DNA of 64,000 nt. Origin: Cedecea davisae DSM 4568. GTDB taxonomy: Bacteria; Pseudomonadota; Gammaproteobacteria; Enterobacterales; Enterobacteriaceae. Location: assembly GCF_000412335.2 (NCBI RefSeq), contig NZ_KE161030.1, positions 1,490,031 through 1,554,030 on the forward strand. The letters are read 5' to 3'. Below the pieces are notes generated by a model. The model saw nothing but the letters and a program-made list of their open reading frames with translations. It was not told where the DNA came from and ran no database searches. The stretch's first letter is position 1. Every line of letters begins with the position of its first letter. Positions 29,320 through 40,864 of the stretch are shown here, piece after piece. Made by a program: the position numbers and the translations under genes.

Positions 29320-29904
29320 TTAAGCCAGCAGAGGGTTACAGCCTTCGTTGCGCAGCATTTCGCACAGGCTAATCAGCGGCAGGCCAATTAAAGTATTCGG
29401 ATCTTTTCCCTCAAGCCGGTTAAACAGCGTAATACCCAGCCCTTCGCTCTTAAAGCTCCCGGCGCACTGCAGCGGCTGCTCTTTTTGCACGTAGCGGTGA
29501 ATTTCTTCTTCGCTCAGATGGCGAAAATGGACGTCGAAGGGTTCGCACAGAGTTTGCAACTGACCGTTCTGCGAATTATAAAGCGCCAGCCCGGTATAAA
29601 AGGTCACAATAGTGCCGCGCGCCTGCAATAATTGCTGAACGGCATTCTCTTCGGTGTGCGGTTTTCCGGCAATTTGATTATTCAGTACACAAACCTGATC
29701 GGAGCCGATAATAAGATGCTCAGGATAATGTTCTTTTAATGCCTGGGCTTTGGCCTGAGCCAGGCGTGTGACCAACTGCCGTGCATCTTCGCCCGGGCGT
29801 GGCGTTTCATCGACCTGCGGAGCGGCGGCAATAAAAGGCAGGCCCAGTTTCTCCAGCAGGCTGCGGCGGAACGGGGAAGTGGATGCGAGAACAATCGGTT
29901 TCAT
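29320..29904 (-). CDS. yceF: Maf-family 7-methyl-GTP pyrophosphatase YceF
   Basis: 194-residue nucleotide pyrophosphatase; E. coli YceF hydrolyses 7-methyl-GTP and is thought to clean modified nucleotides from the pool. Maf motifs are visible: substrate loop [18 protein letters not shown] at the N-terminus, [19 protein letters not shown] with the catalytic Asp, and SFKSEGLG. It is divergent from yceD; the 142-base gap between them also holds the yceD promoter and, in E. coli, the small RNA SraB. Confidence 0.93.
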   Translation of the reverse strand: MKPIVLASTSPFRRSLLEKLGLPFIAAAPQVDETPRPGEDARQLVTRLAQAKAQALKEHYPEHLIIGSDQVCVLNNQIAGKPHTEENAVQQLLQARGTIVTFYTGLALYNSQNGQLQTLCEPFDVHFRHLSEEEIHRYVQKEQPLQCAGSFKSEGLGITLFNRLEGKDPNTLIGLPLISLCEMLRNEGCNPLLA

Positions 29905-30046
29905 ATTTTTATCATTAAAGATAGCGAATTGGATAAAGGCATTTTAAACTGTGTCGCCGCAATGTGTGCGAATAAATGGCAAAAGGCGCTGTTCCCAGGC
30001 CTTTTTCTTTGACTCTATGACGTTACAAAGTTAATATGCGCGCCCT

Positions 30047-30568
30047 ATGCAAAAGGTAAAATTACCCCTGACTCTTGATCCGGTTCGTACGGCTCAAAAA
30101 CGCCTTGATTATGAGGGAGTGTATGCTTCCGATCAGGTTGAGCGTATTGCCGCATCTGTAGTCAGTGTGGACAGTGATGTAGAATGCTCCATGAGATTCG
30201 CTATCGATAACCAGCGCCTCGCGGTAATAACCGGTGATGCAAAGGTGACGGTAACGCTCGAATGCCAGCGTTGCGGGAAACCGTTTGTGCGTCATGTTCA
30301 CACAACATATTGTTTCAGTCCGGTTCGCTCCGACGAACAGGCTGAGGCACTCCCGGAAGCGTATGAGCCGATTGAGGTTAACGAATTCGGTGAAATCGAT
30401 CTGCGGGCGCTGGTAGAAGATGAAGTTATCCTCTCCTTGCCTGTAGTTCCGGTGCATGATTCTGAACACTGTGAAGTGTCCGAGGCGGACATGGTCTTTG
30501 GCAAACTGCCTGAAGAGGCGGAGAAACCAAACCCATTTGCCGTATTAGCCAGTTTAAAGCGTAAGTAA
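30047..30568 (+). CDS. yceD: DUF177 protein YceD
   Basis: 173-residue protein, always next to rpmF in enterobacteria. DUF177 signature: [20 protein letters not shown] with a CxxC pair, then [15 protein letters not shown] and the tail [12 protein letters not shown]. It is believed to act in 23S rRNA or ribosome biogenesis; the molecular role is unsettled. It is the first gene of the yceD-rpmF-plsX-fab cluster, 16 bp ahead of rpmF. Confidence 0.92.
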   Translation: MQKVKLPLTLDPVRTAQKRLDYEGVYASDQVERIAASVVSVDSDVECSMRFAIDNQRLAVITGDAKVTVTLECQRCGKPFVRHVHTTYCFSPVRSDEQAEALPEAYEPIEVNEFGEIDLRALVEDEVILSLPVVPVHDSEHCEVSEADMVFGKLPEEAEKPNPFAVLASLKRK

Positions 30569-30584
30569 TTGAGGAGTAAGGTCC

Positions 30585-30755
30585 ATGGCCGTACAACAGA
30601 ATAAACCAACCCGTTCCAAACGTGGCATGCGTCGTTCCCATGACGCGCTGACCACCACCACCCTGTCCGTGGACAAAGTTTCTGGCGAAACTCATCTGCG
30701 TCACCACATCACTGCCGACGGTTTCTACCGCGGCCGTAAGGTTATCGCTAAGTAA
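30585..30755 (+). CDS. rpmF: 50S ribosomal protein L32
   Basis: 56-residue basic protein beginning [20 protein letters not shown], with GAGGAG upstream. One residue shorter than E. coli L32: the loop reads [11 protein letters not shown]. The C-terminus [16 protein letters not shown] is conserved. The zinc-free form is usual for enterobacteria, which lack the CxxC pairs. Its mRNA continues into plsX, tying ribosome output to phospholipid synthesis. Confidence 0.96.
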   Translation: MAVQQNKPTRSKRGMRRSHDALTTTTLSVDKVSGETHLRHHITADGFYRGRKVIAK

Positions 30756-30767
30756 TCTGGCGCAACC

Positions 30768-31802
30768 TTGAGACGTCTAACCCTAGCGTTAGATGCCATG
30801 GGTGGGGACTTCGGTCCTTCCGTGACAGTGCCTGCAGCTTTGCAGGCACTGGACTCTGACTCTTCGCTAAACCTTCTTTTAGTCGGCAATCCCGACGCAA
30901 TCACGCCATTACTTGCCAAAGCTGATTTCGAGCAACGCTCACGTCTGCAGATTATCCCTGCGGAATCGGTTATTGCCAGTGATGCCAGACCGTCTCAGGC
31001 GATCCGCGCCAGCCGTGGGTCGTCAATGCGTATTGCGCTTGAGCTGGTAAAAGAGGGGCGTGCAGAGGCCTGCGTCAGCGCCGGAAACACCGGGGCGTTG
31101 ATGGGGCTGGCTAAATTATTGCTCAAGCCGATTGAAGGCATTGAGCGCCCGGCGCTGGTGACGGTATTGCCGCATCAGCAGAAGGGCAAAACGGTGGTGC
31201 TCGATCTCGGCGCCAACGTAGACTGCGACAGCACGATGCTGGTCCAGTTTGCCATTATGGGTTCCGTAATGGCCGAAGAAGTGCTCGGCGTAAGTCGGCC
31301 GCGCGTGGCGCTGCTGAATATCGGCGAGGAAGAGACCAAGGGGCTGGACAGTATCCGCGATGCCTCAGCATTACTAAAAACAATGCCTTCGATGAACTAT
31401 ATTGGATACCTTGAGGCCAACGAACTGTTGACCGGTAAAACCGATGTTCTGGTTTGTGACGGCTTTGTCGGCAATGTCACACTCAAGACGATGGAAGGTG
31501 TTGTCAGGATGTTCCTTTCGCTGCTGAAATCGCAGGGTGAAGGAAAAAAAAGGTCGTGGTGGCTGATAATATTGAAGAAATGGCTACAAAAACGCCTGAT
31601 AAGGCGATTCAGTCACCTCAACCCCGACCAGTACAATGGCGCCTGTCTGTTAGGATTGCGCGGCACGGTGATTAAGAGCCACGGTGCGGCCAATCAGCGA
31701 GCGTTTGCTGTCGCGATTGAACAGGCAGTGCAGGCGGTGCGGCGGCAAGTTCCCACCAGAATTGCTGCCCGCCTGGAATCTGTATTACCCAAGAGTGATT
31801 GA
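30768..31802 (+). CDS. plsX: Phosphate acyltransferase PlsX
   Basis: 344-residue enzyme that makes acyl-phosphate from acyl-ACP for PlsY in phosphatidic acid synthesis. It starts with TTG, giving [20 protein letters not shown]; the next ATG is inside the conserved start. Family blocks: [65 protein letters not shown]. The C-terminus (LESVLPKSD) is about 12 residues shorter than I recall for E. coli. fabH follows after 6 bp. Confidence 0.95.
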   Translation: MRRLTLALDAMGGDFGPSVTVPAALQALDSDSSLNLLLVGNPDAITPLLAKADFEQRSRLQIIPAESVIASDARPSQAIRASRGSSMRIALELVKEGRAEACVSAGNTGALMGLAKLLLKPIEGIERPALVTVLPHQQKGKTVVLDLGANVDCDSTMLVQFAIMGSVMAEEVLGVSRPRVALLNIGEEETKGLDSIRDASALLKTMPSMNYIGYLEANELLTGKTDVLVCDGFVGNVTLKTMEGVVRMFLSLLKSQGEGKKRSWWLIILKKWLQKRLIRRFSHLNPDQYNGACLLGLRGTVIKSHGAANQRAFAVAIEQAVQAVRRQVPTRIAARLESVLPKSD

Positions 31803-31808
31803 GCGTAA

Positions 31809-32762
31809 ATGCATACGAAGATTATTGGTACCGGCAGCTACCTGCCTGAACAAGTGCGTACTAACGCTGACCTGGAAAAAATGGTTGATACCTCTGACGA
31901 GTGGATCGTCACCCGTACCGGTATCCGTGAGCGCCATATCGCCGGGCCTGATGAAACCGTGTCAACCATGGGTTACGCAGCCGCTACCCGTGCGCTGGAG
32001 ATGGCCGGCATTGATAAAAATGACATCGGCTTAATCGTCGTTGCCACGACTTCGTCAACGCATGCTTTCCCGAGCGCGGCCTGCCAGATTCAGGCGATGC
32101 TGGGCATTAAAGGCTGCCCGGCATTTGACGTAGCCGCTGCCTGCGCGGGCTTTACCTACGCGCTGAGCGTTGCCGATCAGTATGTTAAATCTGGCGCGGT
32201 AAAAAATGCGCTGGTGATCGGCGCTGACGTGCTGGCGCGCACCTGCGATCCGACCGATCGCGGCACAATTATTATTTTTGGTGACGGGGCCGGTGCTGTG
32301 GTACTGGGCGCGTCCGAAGAGCAGGGCATCATCTCTACCCATCTGCATGCGGACGGGAGTTATGGTGAGCTGCTGACTCTGCCGAATGCCGATCGCGTGA
32401 ATCCTGAGAATTCAATTCACCTGACGATGGCCGGTAATGAAGTCTTTAAAGTCGCGGTGACCGAACTGGCTCACATTGTTGACGAAACCCTGGAAGCGAA
32501 CAATCTCGATCGCTCAGCCCTCGACTGGCTGGTGCCGCACCAGGCTAACCTGCGTATCATCAGCGCAACCGCGAAAAAGCTCGGTATGCCGATGGATAAC
32601 GTGGTGGTTACCCTGGACAGACACGGGAACACCTCTGCCGCGTCGGTTCCGGCCGCGCTGGATGAAGCAGTGCGTGACGGTCGTATCAAGCGTGGCCAAC
32701 TGGTACTGCTTGAGGCGTTCGGCGGCGGCTTTACCTGGGGTTCAGCTCTGGTTCGTTTTTGA
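31809..32762 (+). CDS. fabH: 3-oxoacyl-[ACP] synthase III (FabH)
   Basis: 317 residues, as in E. coli. It condenses acetyl-CoA with malonyl-ACP to start fatty-acid chains. Catalytic triad: Cys in [11 protein letters not shown] (about 112), His in [10 protein letters not shown] (about 244) and Asn in [11 protein letters not shown] (about 274). CoA-binding Arg and Trp in [13 protein letters not shown]. It lies in the fab cluster between plsX and fabD, 17 bp before fabD. Confidence 0.97.
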   Translation: MHTKIIGTGSYLPEQVRTNADLEKMVDTSDEWIVTRTGIRERHIAGPDETVSTMGYAAATRALEMAGIDKNDIGLIVVATTSSTHAFPSAACQIQAMLGIKGCPAFDVAAACAGFTYALSVADQYVKSGAVKNALVIGADVLARTCDPTDRGTIIIFGDGAGAVVLGASEEQGIISTHLHADGSYGELLTLPNADRVNPENSIHLTMAGNEVFKVAVTELAHIVDETLEANNLDRSALDWLVPHQANLRIISATAKKLGMPMDNVVVTLDRHGNTSAASVPAALDEAVRDGRIKRGQLVLLEAFGGGFTWGSALVRF

Positions 32763-32779
32763 TTAAAGGAATTTTCAAC

Positions 32780-33709
32780 ATGACGCAATTCGCTTTTGTT
32801 TTCCCGGGACAAGGCTCCCAGTCTGTTGGCATGCTGGCTGAACTTGCCGCCGCTAATCCGGTGATTGAAGCTACTTTCCGCGAAGCTTCCGACGCGCTGG
32901 GCTATGACCTGTGGGCGTTGGCTCAGCAGGGCCCGGCCGAAGAGCTGAACAAAACCTGGCAGACTCAGCCTGCGCTGCTGACCGCTTCAGTTGCCTTATG
33001 GCGTCTGTGGCAGCAGAAGGGTGGTAAAAGCCCTGTTCTGCTGGCGGGCCATAGCCTGGGGGAATACTCCGCGCTGGTGTGTGCCGGTGTGATTAATTTC
33101 GCCGATGCCGTTCGCCTGGTCGAACTGCGCGGTAAACTGATGCAGGATGCCGTGCCTGAAGGCACCGGCGCTATGTCCGCCATTATCGGTCTTGACGACG
33201 CCTCCATCGCGAAAGCGTGTGAAGAAGCGGCGCAGGGGCAGGTTGTTTCTCCGGTGAACTTTAACTCGCCTGGTCAGGTTGTGATTGCCGGTAACAAAGA
33301 AGCCGTAGAACGTGCGGGTGCCGCATGTAAAGCTGCGGGCGCGAAACGTGCTCTGCCGCTGCCGGTTAGCGTGCCGTCTCACTGCGCGCTGATGAAACCT
33401 GCTGCCGACAAACTGGCGGTTGCGCTCGAAGAGATTACGTTTAATGCACCGACAGTTCCGGTAGTAAACAACGTCGATGTAAAATGTGAAACTTCGCCGG
33501 AAGCTATCCGTAGCGCGCTGGTTCGCCAGCTCTACAGCCCGGTGCAGTGGACGAAGTCAGTAGAATTTATGGCGGCGCAGGGCGTATCTCAGCTGCTGGA
33601 AGTCGGTCCGGGTAAAGTGCTGACCGGCCTGACTAAGCGCATTGTTGACACCATGACGGCGACGGCGATTAACGAGCCGGCTACGCTGTCAGCGGCGCTT
33701 GAACAATAA
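32780..33709 (+). CDS. fabD: Malonyl-CoA:ACP transacylase (FabD)
   Basis: 309-residue enzyme that loads malonate from CoA onto ACP. N-terminal FVFPGQGSQSVGMLAE; nucleophile Ser in GHSLGEYSALV (about 92); catalytic His in VSVPSHCALM (about 201). The start MTQFAFVF, with AAAGGAA upstream, is preferred to an ATG 21 bases earlier that overlaps the fabH end. fabG begins 13 bp after its stop. Confidence 0.97.
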   Translation: MTQFAFVFPGQGSQSVGMLAELAAANPVIEATFREASDALGYDLWALAQQGPAEELNKTWQTQPALLTASVALWRLWQQKGGKSPVLLAGHSLGEYSALVCAGVINFADAVRLVELRGKLMQDAVPEGTGAMSAIIGLDDASIAKACEEAAQGQVVSPVNFNSPGQVVIAGNKEAVERAGAACKAAGAKRALPLPVSVPSHCALMKPAADKLAVALEEITFNAPTVPVVNNVDVKCETSPEAIRSALVRQLYSPVQWTKSVEFMAAQGVSQLLEVGPGKVLTGLTKRIVDTMTATAINEPATLSAALEQ

Positions 33710-33722
33710 AACGAGGAAGACC

Positions 33723-34457
33723 ATGAGTTTTGAAGGAAAAATTGCGCTGGTAACCGGCGCAAGCCGCGGTATCGGCCGCGCTATCGCTGAGACCTTAGTG
33801 GCTCGCGGCGCAAAAGTTATCGGTACTGCGACCAGCGAAAGCGGCGCGCAGGCTATCAGTGACTATCTGGGCGCGAACGGTAAAGGTTTCATGCTCAACG
33901 TGACCGACTCGGCTTCTATCGACTCGGTGCTCGGCAGCATTCGTGCAGAGTTTGGCGAAGTGGACATTCTGGTCAACAATGCCGGGATCACTCGTGATAA
34001 CTTGCTGATGCGCATGAAAGATGACGAGTGGAACGATATTATCGAAACCAACCTGTCATCTGTTTTCCGTCTGTCAAAAGCGGTAATGCGAGCTATGATG
34101 AAAAAGCGTCATGGGCGTATTATCACTATCGGTTCTGTGGTTGGTACCATGGGAAATGCTGGTCAGGCTAACTACGCTGCGGCGAAGGCTGGTTTGATTG
34201 GCTTCAGTAAATCACTGGCGCGCGAAGTTGCGTCGCGTGGTATTACTGTAAACGTTGTTGCTCCGGGCTTTATTGAAACGGACATGACGCGTGCGCTCTC
34301 TGATGAACAGCGTGCGGGTATTCTGGCACAGGTTCCTGCGGGTCGCTTAGGCGACGCAAAAGAAATTGCCAGTGCTGTAGCATTCTTAGCCTCTGACGAA
34401 GCCGGGTACATCTCTGGTGAGACCCTGCACGTCAACGGCGGAATGTACATGGTTTAA
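33723..34457 (+). CDS. fabG: 3-oxoacyl-[ACP] reductase (FabG)
   Basis: 244-residue NADPH-dependent short-chain dehydrogenase that reduces beta-ketoacyl-ACP in each elongation cycle. NADP site VTGASRGIGRAIAE; NNAGITRDNLL; catalytic Ser in ITIGSVVG, Tyr and Lys in YAAAKAGLIGFSKSLA; C-terminal substrate lid ETLHVNGGMYMV. The ATG after GAGGAAG is used. Confidence 0.98.
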   Translation: MSFEGKIALVTGASRGIGRAIAETLVARGAKVIGTATSESGAQAISDYLGANGKGFMLNVTDSASIDSVLGSIRAEFGEVDILVNNAGITRDNLLMRMKDDEWNDIIETNLSSVFRLSKAVMRAMMKKRHGRIITIGSVVGTMGNAGQANYAAAKAGLIGFSKSLAREVASRGITVNVVAPGFIETDMTRALSDEQRAGILAQVPAGRLGDAKEIASAVAFLASDEAGYISGETLHVNGGMYMV

Positions 34458-34534
34458 TCACGGTGAAAAATATTTGCGTTATTTGGGCGAATGCCCGCAA
34501 AATAGCGTAAAATCGTGGTAAGACCTGCCGGGAT

Positions 34535-34563
34535 TTGGTTGCATCTTTTTCAACATTTTATAC
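34535..34563 (+). promoter_or_regulatory. acpP promoter candidate
   Basis: TTGGTT, 17 bases, TTATAC, about 50 bases upstream of acpP. A dedicated promoter is expected because ACP is needed far above the other Fab proteins. Confidence 0.5.
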
Positions 34564-34611
34564 ACTACGAAAACCATCGCGAAAGCGAGTTTTGATAGGA
34601 AATTTAAGAGT

Positions 34612-34848
34612 ATGAGCACTATCGAAGAACGCGTTAAGAAAATCATTGGCGAACAACTGGGCGTTAAGCAGGAAGAAGTTACCAACTCCGCTTCCTTCGT
34701 TGAGGACCTGGGCGCTGATTCTCTTGACACCGTTGAGCTGGTAATGGCTCTGGAAGAAGAGTTTGATACTGAGATTCCGGACGAAGAAGCTGAGAAAATT
34801 ACTACCGTTCAGGCTGCCATTGATTACATCAACGGTCACCAGGCGTAA
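34612..34848 (+). CDS. acpP: Acyl carrier protein
   Basis: 78-residue acidic protein carrying the growing acyl chain on a 4'-phosphopantetheine attached to Ser in [18 protein letters not shown] (S37 after removal of Met). Sequence is essentially that of E. coli AcpP, ending [10 protein letters not shown]. It is the central partner of FabD, FabG, FabH and FabF, and of PlsX, all encoded around it. Confidence 0.98.
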   Translation: MSTIEERVKKIIGEQLGVKQEEVTNSASFVEDLGADSLDTVELVMALEEEFDTEIPDEEAEKITTVQAAIDYINGHQA

Positions 34849-34858
34849 GTGAACATCT

Positions 34859-34889
34859 CCAGGCGGTCATTCGACCGCCTGAGTTTTAT
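34859..34889 (+). terminator. acpP terminator / attenuator
   Basis: Stem caggcggtc / gaccgcctg with loop attc and a following agtttt, 11 bases after acpP. It is a likely partial terminator lowering fabF relative to acpP. Confidence 0.75.
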
Positions 34890-34906
34890 CTGAATTGTCC
34901 CACTAG

Positions 34907-36175
<1,269 letters not shown>

Positions 36176-36184
36176 CCGTCGCTT

Positions 36185-36213
36185 AAAAATGGCCCGCTTG
36201 CGGGCCATTTTGT
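36185..36213 (+). terminator. fabF terminator
   Basis: Stem aaaatggcccgc / cgggccatttt with a TT(G) loop, 9 bases after the fabF stop. Confidence 0.82.
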
Positions 36214-36286
36214 TGTTCAGAATTCCCCTCTTGTCGCACGCCCATCCCTCTGGCAACCTTAATCATCCGCATCCCGAGGAATCCCT

Positions 36287-37087
36287 ATGTACCTTATCAA
36301 TGGTCAATGGCAGGACACGCTGCCGGTAAACGACCGGGCGGTTCAGTTTGGCGACGGCTGCTTTACCACGGCCTGCATTACCGACGGCGGCGTTCGTTTT
36401 CTGGAAGATCATCTGCGTAGACTGCGGCAGGGCTGCGAGACGTTGATGATTGGTCCGCTGGACTGGCAGCTGCTTGCGGATGAGATGAAACAGCTGGCCG
36501 CGGCCGAGAAGAAAGCGGTTCTTAAAGTCATTATCTCTCGCGGTGCGGGTGGGCGCGGCTACAGTGCGGCAAATTGTACCCAGCCAACGCGTATACTTTC
36601 CGTTTCGCCTTATCCTGATTTTTACCTTGCCTGGCGCGAGCAGGGCGTCACCCTTGCGCTTAGCCCCGTGCGGCTGGGGCTGAACCCGACGCTTGCCGGT
36701 ATTAAGCACCTTAATCGCCTTGAGCAGGTATTAATCCGCACGCATCTTGAACAGACGGACGCCCAGGAAGCCCTGGTTCTTGACAGCGAAGGGAGCCTGG
36801 TGGAATGCTGTGCGGCTAATTTATTCTGGCGTAAAGGCAGCAATGTCTACACGCCGCGTATCGACAGGGCGGGCGTCAACGGCACGATGCGGCAGCGCAT
36901 TATTTCGCTGCTCGAGGGTTCACCCTGGCAACTTCAGCAAGTTATTGAAGCGCCGGAAACCCTGGCCGATGCGGATGAAATTATTATTTGTAATGCGTTG
37001 ATGCCGGTTATTCCGGTGAACCAGGCCGAAGCCTGGCACTATACATCACGCGAGCTTTATCATTTTTTAGCCCCACTTTGTGAGTAG
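36287..37087 (+). CDS. pabC: Aminodeoxychorismate lyase
   Basis: 266-residue PLP enzyme (class IV aminotransferase fold) that releases pyruvate from 4-amino-4-deoxychorismate, giving p-aminobenzoate for folate. PLP lysine in [15 protein letters not shown]; other motifs [20 protein letters not shown] and [10 protein letters not shown]. It heads pabC-mltG-tmk-holB-ycfH, whose members are close or overlapping. Confidence 0.95.
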   Translation: MYLINGQWQDTLPVNDRAVQFGDGCFTTACITDGGVRFLEDHLRRLRQGCETLMIGPLDWQLLADEMKQLAAAEKKAVLKVIISRGAGGRGYSAANCTQPTRILSVSPYPDFYLAWREQGVTLALSPVRLGLNPTLAGIKHLNRLEQVLIRTHLEQTDAQEALVLDSEGSLVECCAANLFWRKGSNVYTPRIDRAGVNGTMRQRIISLLEGSPWQLQQVIEAPETLADADEIIICNALMPVIPVNQAEAWHYTSRELYHFLAPLCE

Positions 37088-37097
37088 CCGATTACCG

Positions 37098-38120
37098 ATG
37101 AAAAAGATGTTTCGTTTCTTTCTTGTTTTGCTGATTATTCTGGGCGTTGCGGCCGGGGCAGGCGTGTGGAAGGTCAGCCAGCTGGCGAAAACACCGCTGC
37201 CGATTAAACAGGAAACTATATTCACCCTGAAACAGGGCACCGGGCGCCTGGCGCTGGGAACCCAGCTTTACGACGAGAAGCTCATCACCCGCCCGCGAGT
37301 CTTCCAGTGGCTGCTGCGCGTGAAGCCCGAGCTGGCGAAATTTAAGGCCGGGACTTACCGCTTTACGCCGGGGATGACGGTCAGCGATATGCTGGAGCTG
37401 CTTGCCAGCGGAAAAGAAGCGCAATTCCCGCTGCGTCTCGTTGAGGGGATGCGCCTGAGCGACCTGCTGGAACAGCTGCGCGAGGCACCATTCGTCCAGC
37501 ACACTCTGAAAGACGACAGCTATGCCACGGTGGCTGAAACGCTGAAGTTTGAGCACCCCGAGTGGGTGGAAGGCTGGTTCTACCCTGATACATGGATGTA
37601 CACCGCCAACACGACCGATGTGGCGCTGCTCAAACGCGTACATCAAAAAATGGTAAAAGCGGTGGCGCAGGCCTGGGAGAGTAAGATCGACGGCCTGCCG
37701 TATAAAACCGAAAACGATCTGGTCACCATGGCTTCGATCATTGAAAAAGAGACCGCGGTGGCCAGCGAGCGCGACCAGGTTGCTTCGGTATTTATCAACC
37801 GCCTGCGGATCGGCATGCGCCTGCAAACCGACCCAACCGTTATCTACGGGATGGGAGAAAGTTATAATGGTAAGCTGACGCGCAAAGATCTGGAAACGCC
37901 GACGCCATACAATACTTATGTGATTAGCGGCATGCCGCCGGGGCCTATTGCTATCCCGAGCGAGGCTTCGCTTCAGGCCGCCGCGCACCCGGCTAAAACG
38001 CCGTACCTTTATTTTGTTGCCGACGGTAAAGGCGGGCACACTTTTAGCACCAATCTCGCCAGCCATAACAAGGCGGTGCAGGTTTATATCAAAGCACTCA
38101 AGGATAAGAATGGACAGTAA
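37098..38120 (+). CDS. mltG: Endolytic peptidoglycan transglycosylase MltG
   Basis: 340-residue inner-membrane lytic transglycosylase (YceG) that cleaves nascent glycan strands, probably setting chain ends with PBP1b. Single transmembrane helix at residues 5-24; LysM-like domain about 45-100; catalytic Glu (about 218) in [40 protein letters not shown] downstream. Start [10 protein letters not shown] is chosen as the family start; an in-frame upstream codon would overlap pabC. Confidence 0.95.
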   Translation: MKKMFRFFLVLLIILGVAAGAGVWKVSQLAKTPLPIKQETIFTLKQGTGRLALGTQLYDEKLITRPRVFQWLLRVKPELAKFKAGTYRFTPGMTVSDMLELLASGKEAQFPLRLVEGMRLSDLLEQLREAPFVQHTLKDDSYATVAETLKFEHPEWVEGWFYPDTWMYTANTTDVALLKRVHQKMVKAVAQAWESKIDGLPYKTENDLVTMASIIEKETAVASERDQVASVFINRLRIGMRLQTDPTVIYGMGESYNGKLTRKDLETPTPYNTYVISGMPPGPIAIPSEASLQAAAHPAKTPYLYFVADGKGGHTFSTNLASHNKAVQVYIKALKDKNGQ

Positions 38121-38751
38121 ATTTATCGTCATCGAAGGGCTTGAAGGAGCGGGTAAAACCAACGCCCATAACGTTGTGGTGGCGACCTTAAAAGAGCTTG
38201 GTATCAGCGACCTTACCTTCACCCGCGAGCCGGGCGGCACGCCGCTGGCCGAACGCCTGCGCGAGCTGACGCTCAATAACGCCGGTATCGGTGATGAAAA
38301 GGTTACCGACAAGGCCGAGGTGCTGATGTTTTACGCCGCCCGCATCCAGCTGGTGGAGACGGTTATCATGCCCGCCCTGGCTCGTGGAAGCTGGGTGATT
38401 GGCGACAGGCATGACCTGTCTACCCAGGCTTATCAGGGCGGCGGCCGTCAAATCGACCAAAGTCTGCTGATGGCGCTGCGCAACACGGTGCTGGGCGACT
38501 TTTACCCCGACCTGACTATTTATCTCGATGTGACCCCGGAAGTCGGGCTGACCCGCGCCCGCGCCCGCGGCGAGCTGGATCGCATCGAACAGGAGTCTAT
38601 CGACTTCTTCAACCGCACCCGCGCCCGCTATCTTGAGCTGGCGGGCAGCGATTCTCGGATTAAAACCATCGACGCCACTCGCCCGCTGGATGATGTCTCC
38701 CTTGCGGTGCGTGAAGCGGTACTGAGCTGGTATCGGGAGCAGGCAGAGTGA
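38110..38751 (+). CDS. tmk: Thymidylate kinase
   Basis: 213-residue dTMP kinase, same length as E. coli Tmk. P-loop GLEGAGKT at residues 10-17, DRY/H-like motif [17 protein letters not shown], and lid [15 protein letters not shown]. It overlaps the end of mltG by 11 bases and the start of holB by 4. The residue after the P-loop Thr is Asn18 where E. coli has Thr; the Walker A Lys and Thr are intact, so activity is expected. Confidence 0.95.
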   Translation: MDSKFIVIEGLEGAGKTNAHNVVVATLKELGISDLTFTREPGGTPLAERLRELTLNNAGIGDEKVTDKAEVLMFYAARIQLVETVIMPALARGSWVIGDRHDLSTQAYQGGGRQIDQSLLMALRNTVLGDFYPDLTIYLDVTPEVGLTRARARGELDRIEQESIDFFNRTRARYLELAGSDSRIKTIDATRPLDDVSLAVREAVLSWYREQAE

Positions 38752-39755
38752 AATGGTATCCGTGGCTACGCGGCGCTTTTGAGCAGCTAATCGGCCAGTA
38801 TCAGGCAGGCCGCGGACATCATGCCCTCATGGTTCACGCTTTGCCAGGCCTTGGCGATGACGCCCTGGTTTACGCAATCTGCCGCTGGCTGATGTGCCAG
38901 ACCCCGGAAGGCAGCAAAAGCTGCGGACGCTGCCACAGTTGCCAGCTGATGCAGGCCGGAACGCACCCGGACAGCTACACCCTGCAGGTAGAAAAAGGGA
39001 AATCAAGCCTGGGTGTCGATGCGGTTCGTGAGATAACCGAAAAGCTTTATACCCATGCGCAGCAGGGCGGGGCGAAGGTTGTCTGGCTAAAAGATGCTGA
39101 CATGCTGACCGAGGCCGCCGCCAACGCCCTGCTGAAAACCCTTGAAGAACCCCCGGCTAACACCTGGTTTTTCCTCAGCAGCCGCGAACCGGCCCATCTG
39201 CCTGCCACGCTGCGTAGCCGCTGTCTCTACTGGCACCTGGCGCCCCCGGACGAGAGCTTTGCTCTGGCCTGGCTGGCGCGGGAAACGAGCCAGGGCCAGG
39301 CTGAACTTCAGGCGGCCCTGCGGCTTAGTTCCGGGGCGCCCGCCGCGGCTCTCGAGCTGTTACAGCCCGAGCAATGGAAACTTCGCCAACAGCTGTGCGA
39401 TAAGCTGGGCCAGGCCGGTGCCGCCGGTAATCTGCTTGCGCTGCTGCCCGCGCTCAACCATGAGGATGCCTCCCGCCGCGTTCACTGGCTTTGCGCCCTG
39501 CTAGTTGATGCCCTGAAATGGCAGCAGGGAGCCGGAGACTGGCTCACCAATGTCGATATGCAGCCGCTGGTGGCGGCTCTGGCATCGCGGCATTCGCCTG
39601 CGGTTTTACAAAGCGTGCTGCACCACTGGTTTACCTGCCGCGAAGCGTTGCTTAACGTGGTAGGCGTTAACCGCGAGCTGCTGCTCACCGAAAGTCTTCT
39701 TACTTGGGAGCGCCTGTCTCGTCCCGGCGCGATGCTCCCCTCACATCATCTCTAA
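38748..39755 (+). CDS. holB: DNA polymerase III delta' subunit
   Basis: 335-residue clamp-loader subunit. It starts with GTG (MKWYPWLR) inside the last codons of tmk. AAA+ fold without a working Walker A, as usual for delta'. Zinc-module cysteines in [22 protein letters not shown] motif in [12 protein letters not shown], and [11 protein letters not shown]. The C-terminal collar domain is more divergent from E. coli than most proteins here. Confidence 0.95.
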   Translation: MKWYPWLRGAFEQLIGQYQAGRGHHALMVHALPGLGDDALVYAICRWLMCQTPEGSKSCGRCHSCQLMQAGTHPDSYTLQVEKGKSSLGVDAVREITEKLYTHAQQGGAKVVWLKDADMLTEAAANALLKTLEEPPANTWFFLSSREPAHLPATLRSRCLYWHLAPPDESFALAWLARETSQGQAELQAALRLSSGAPAAALELLQPEQWKLRQQLCDKLGQAGAAGNLLALLPALNHEDASRRVHWLCALLVDALKWQQGAGDWLTNVDMQPLVAALASRHSPAVLQSVLHHWFTCREALLNVVGVNRELLLTESLLTWERLSRPGAMLPSHHL

Positions 39756-39765
39756 GAGTATTGCT

Positions 39766-40560
39766 ATGTTCCTGGTTGACTCACACTGCCATCTCGATGG
39801 CCTCGACTATCAAACCCTGCACAAAAACGTTGATGACGTTCTGGAAAAGGCCGCCGCGCGGGATGTTAAATTTTTCCTCGCCGTAGCGACCACGCTTGAC
39901 GGCTATCGCGGCATGCGCGAACTGGTTGGGGAGCGCGACAACGTGGCTTTCTCCTGCGGCGTGCATCCGCTTAACCAGGATGAAGAATATAACGTAGAGG
40001 AGCTGCGCCGCCTGGCCGCAGAACCCGGCGTTGTGGCGATGGGTGAAACCGGGCTGGACTATTTTTACACGCCGGAAACTAAAGAGCGCCAGCAGGAGTC
40101 TTTCCGCAACCACATCCGCATTGGCCGCGAGCTGAACAAGCCGGTTATCGTCCATACCCGCGATGCGCGCGCCGACACGCTCGCCATCCTGCAGGAAGAA
40201 AAAGTGACAGAGTGCGGTGGGGTACTACACTGTTTCACGGAAGACAGAGAAACTGCGGGCAAACTGCTGGATATGGGGTTTTATATTTCGTTCTCCGGCA
40301 TCGTGACCTTTCGTAATGCTGAGCAACTGCGCGATGCGGCTCGTTACGTGCCGCTGGACAGAATGCTGGTGGAAACCGACTCGCCGTATCTCGCGCCGGT
40401 TCCGCATCGCGGCAAGGAAAACCAGCCTGGAATGACGCGCGACGTTGCCGAGTACATGGCCGTTTTAAAAGGCGTTTCGCTGGAAGAGCTGGCGGCAACG
40501 ACCACGCAAAACTTTGCTGATTTGTTCCATATTCCCTTGTCCCGCCTGCAATCTCTCTGA
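39766..40560 (+). CDS. ycfH: TatD-family metal-dependent hydrolase YcfH
   Basis: 264-residue TIM-barrel metallohydrolase of the TatD/YcfH family, probably a metal-dependent nuclease or deaminase-like enzyme. Metal ligands: SHCHLDGLD at residues 4-12, ETGLDYF with bridging Glu, VIVHTRDA, VLHCFTEDRE and ETDSPYLAP. It is 10 bp after holB and often found with it; the substrate is not firmly known. Confidence 0.92.
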   Translation: MFLVDSHCHLDGLDYQTLHKNVDDVLEKAAARDVKFFLAVATTLDGYRGMRELVGERDNVAFSCGVHPLNQDEEYNVEELRRLAAEPGVVAMGETGLDYFYTPETKERQQESFRNHIRIGRELNKPVIVHTRDARADTLAILQEEKVTECGGVLHCFTEDRETAGKLLDMGFYISFSGIVTFRNAEQLRDAARYVPLDRMLVETDSPYLAPVPHRGKENQPGMTRDVAEYMAVLKGVSLEELAATTTQNFADLFHIPLSRLQSL

Positions 40561-40611
40561 AATCCATAGTTATTTTAAAGCTCGTAATTAATACACGAAG
40601 CGAGTAAAGTG

Positions 40612-40645
40612 CACCGCCACAAAAGGGGCGGTGTACGCCCTTTTT
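40612..40645 (+). terminator. ycfH terminator
   Basis: gggcg / cgccc stem (40626-40630 / 40636-40640), extended by flanking A and T, followed by five T. An alternative overlapping stem caccgcc / ggcggtg is also possible. Confidence 0.72.
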
Positions 40646-40706
40646 GAACTGTTTGTGTACGCTTTATGTAAATTACTGAAAGTTTTTCGCTCGGCTGGCT
40701 GAGAAA

Positions 40707-40722
40707 CGTGATAGCCGTCAAA
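40707..40722 (+). promoter_or_regulatory. CRP site upstream of ptsG
   Basis: cgtgatagccgtcaaa matches 8 of 10 conserved bases of TGTGA-N6-TCACA. E. coli ptsG is activated by CRP-cAMP at this place. Confidence 0.6.
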
Positions 40723-40732
40723 CAAAGTTTTA

Positions 40733-40764
40733 GTTATTTATTTTACTCTTCGTAATAATTAAAA
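40733..40764 (+). promoter_or_regulatory. Mlc operator of ptsG
   Basis: AT-rich element with TTATTTTACTC and GTAATAATTAAAAGGGC, strongly resembling the E. coli ptsG P1/Mlc region. It predicts repression by Mlc in the absence of glucose. Confidence 0.55.
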
Positions 40765-40837
40765 GGGCACTTAGATGTCCTGTTGATGAGCCGGTTCTCC
40801 CCCCGGTTCGATGCGTAAATGCGTACAAAAAAAGCAC

Positions 40838-40864
40838 AAATACTCAGGAGCACTCTCAATTATG
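40838..40864 (+). promoter_or_regulatory. ptsG ribosome-binding site and SgrS target
   Basis: The sequence around tactcaggagcactctcaat just before the ATG is nearly that of E. coli, where the sRNA SgrS pairs over the ribosome-binding site under sugar-phosphate stress. sgrS itself is not in this window. Confidence 0.6.

Larger units (their letters stand above)
40561..40861. other. ycfH-ptsG intergenic control region
   Basis: 301 bases without a gene. It holds the ycfH terminator, a CRP-like site, an Mlc operator and the ptsG leader, each listed separately. Confidence 0.8.

Noticed and set aside
29905..30046. Possible SraB small RNA between yceF and yceD
   Set aside because: E. coli has sraB here, but I could not recognise a conserved promoter-terminator pair in this 142-base gap. 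A covariance or homology search is needed.
37092..38312. 406-codon open frame on the minus strand opposite mltG and tmk
   Set aside because: Antisense to two conserved genes, no start signal and no family features.
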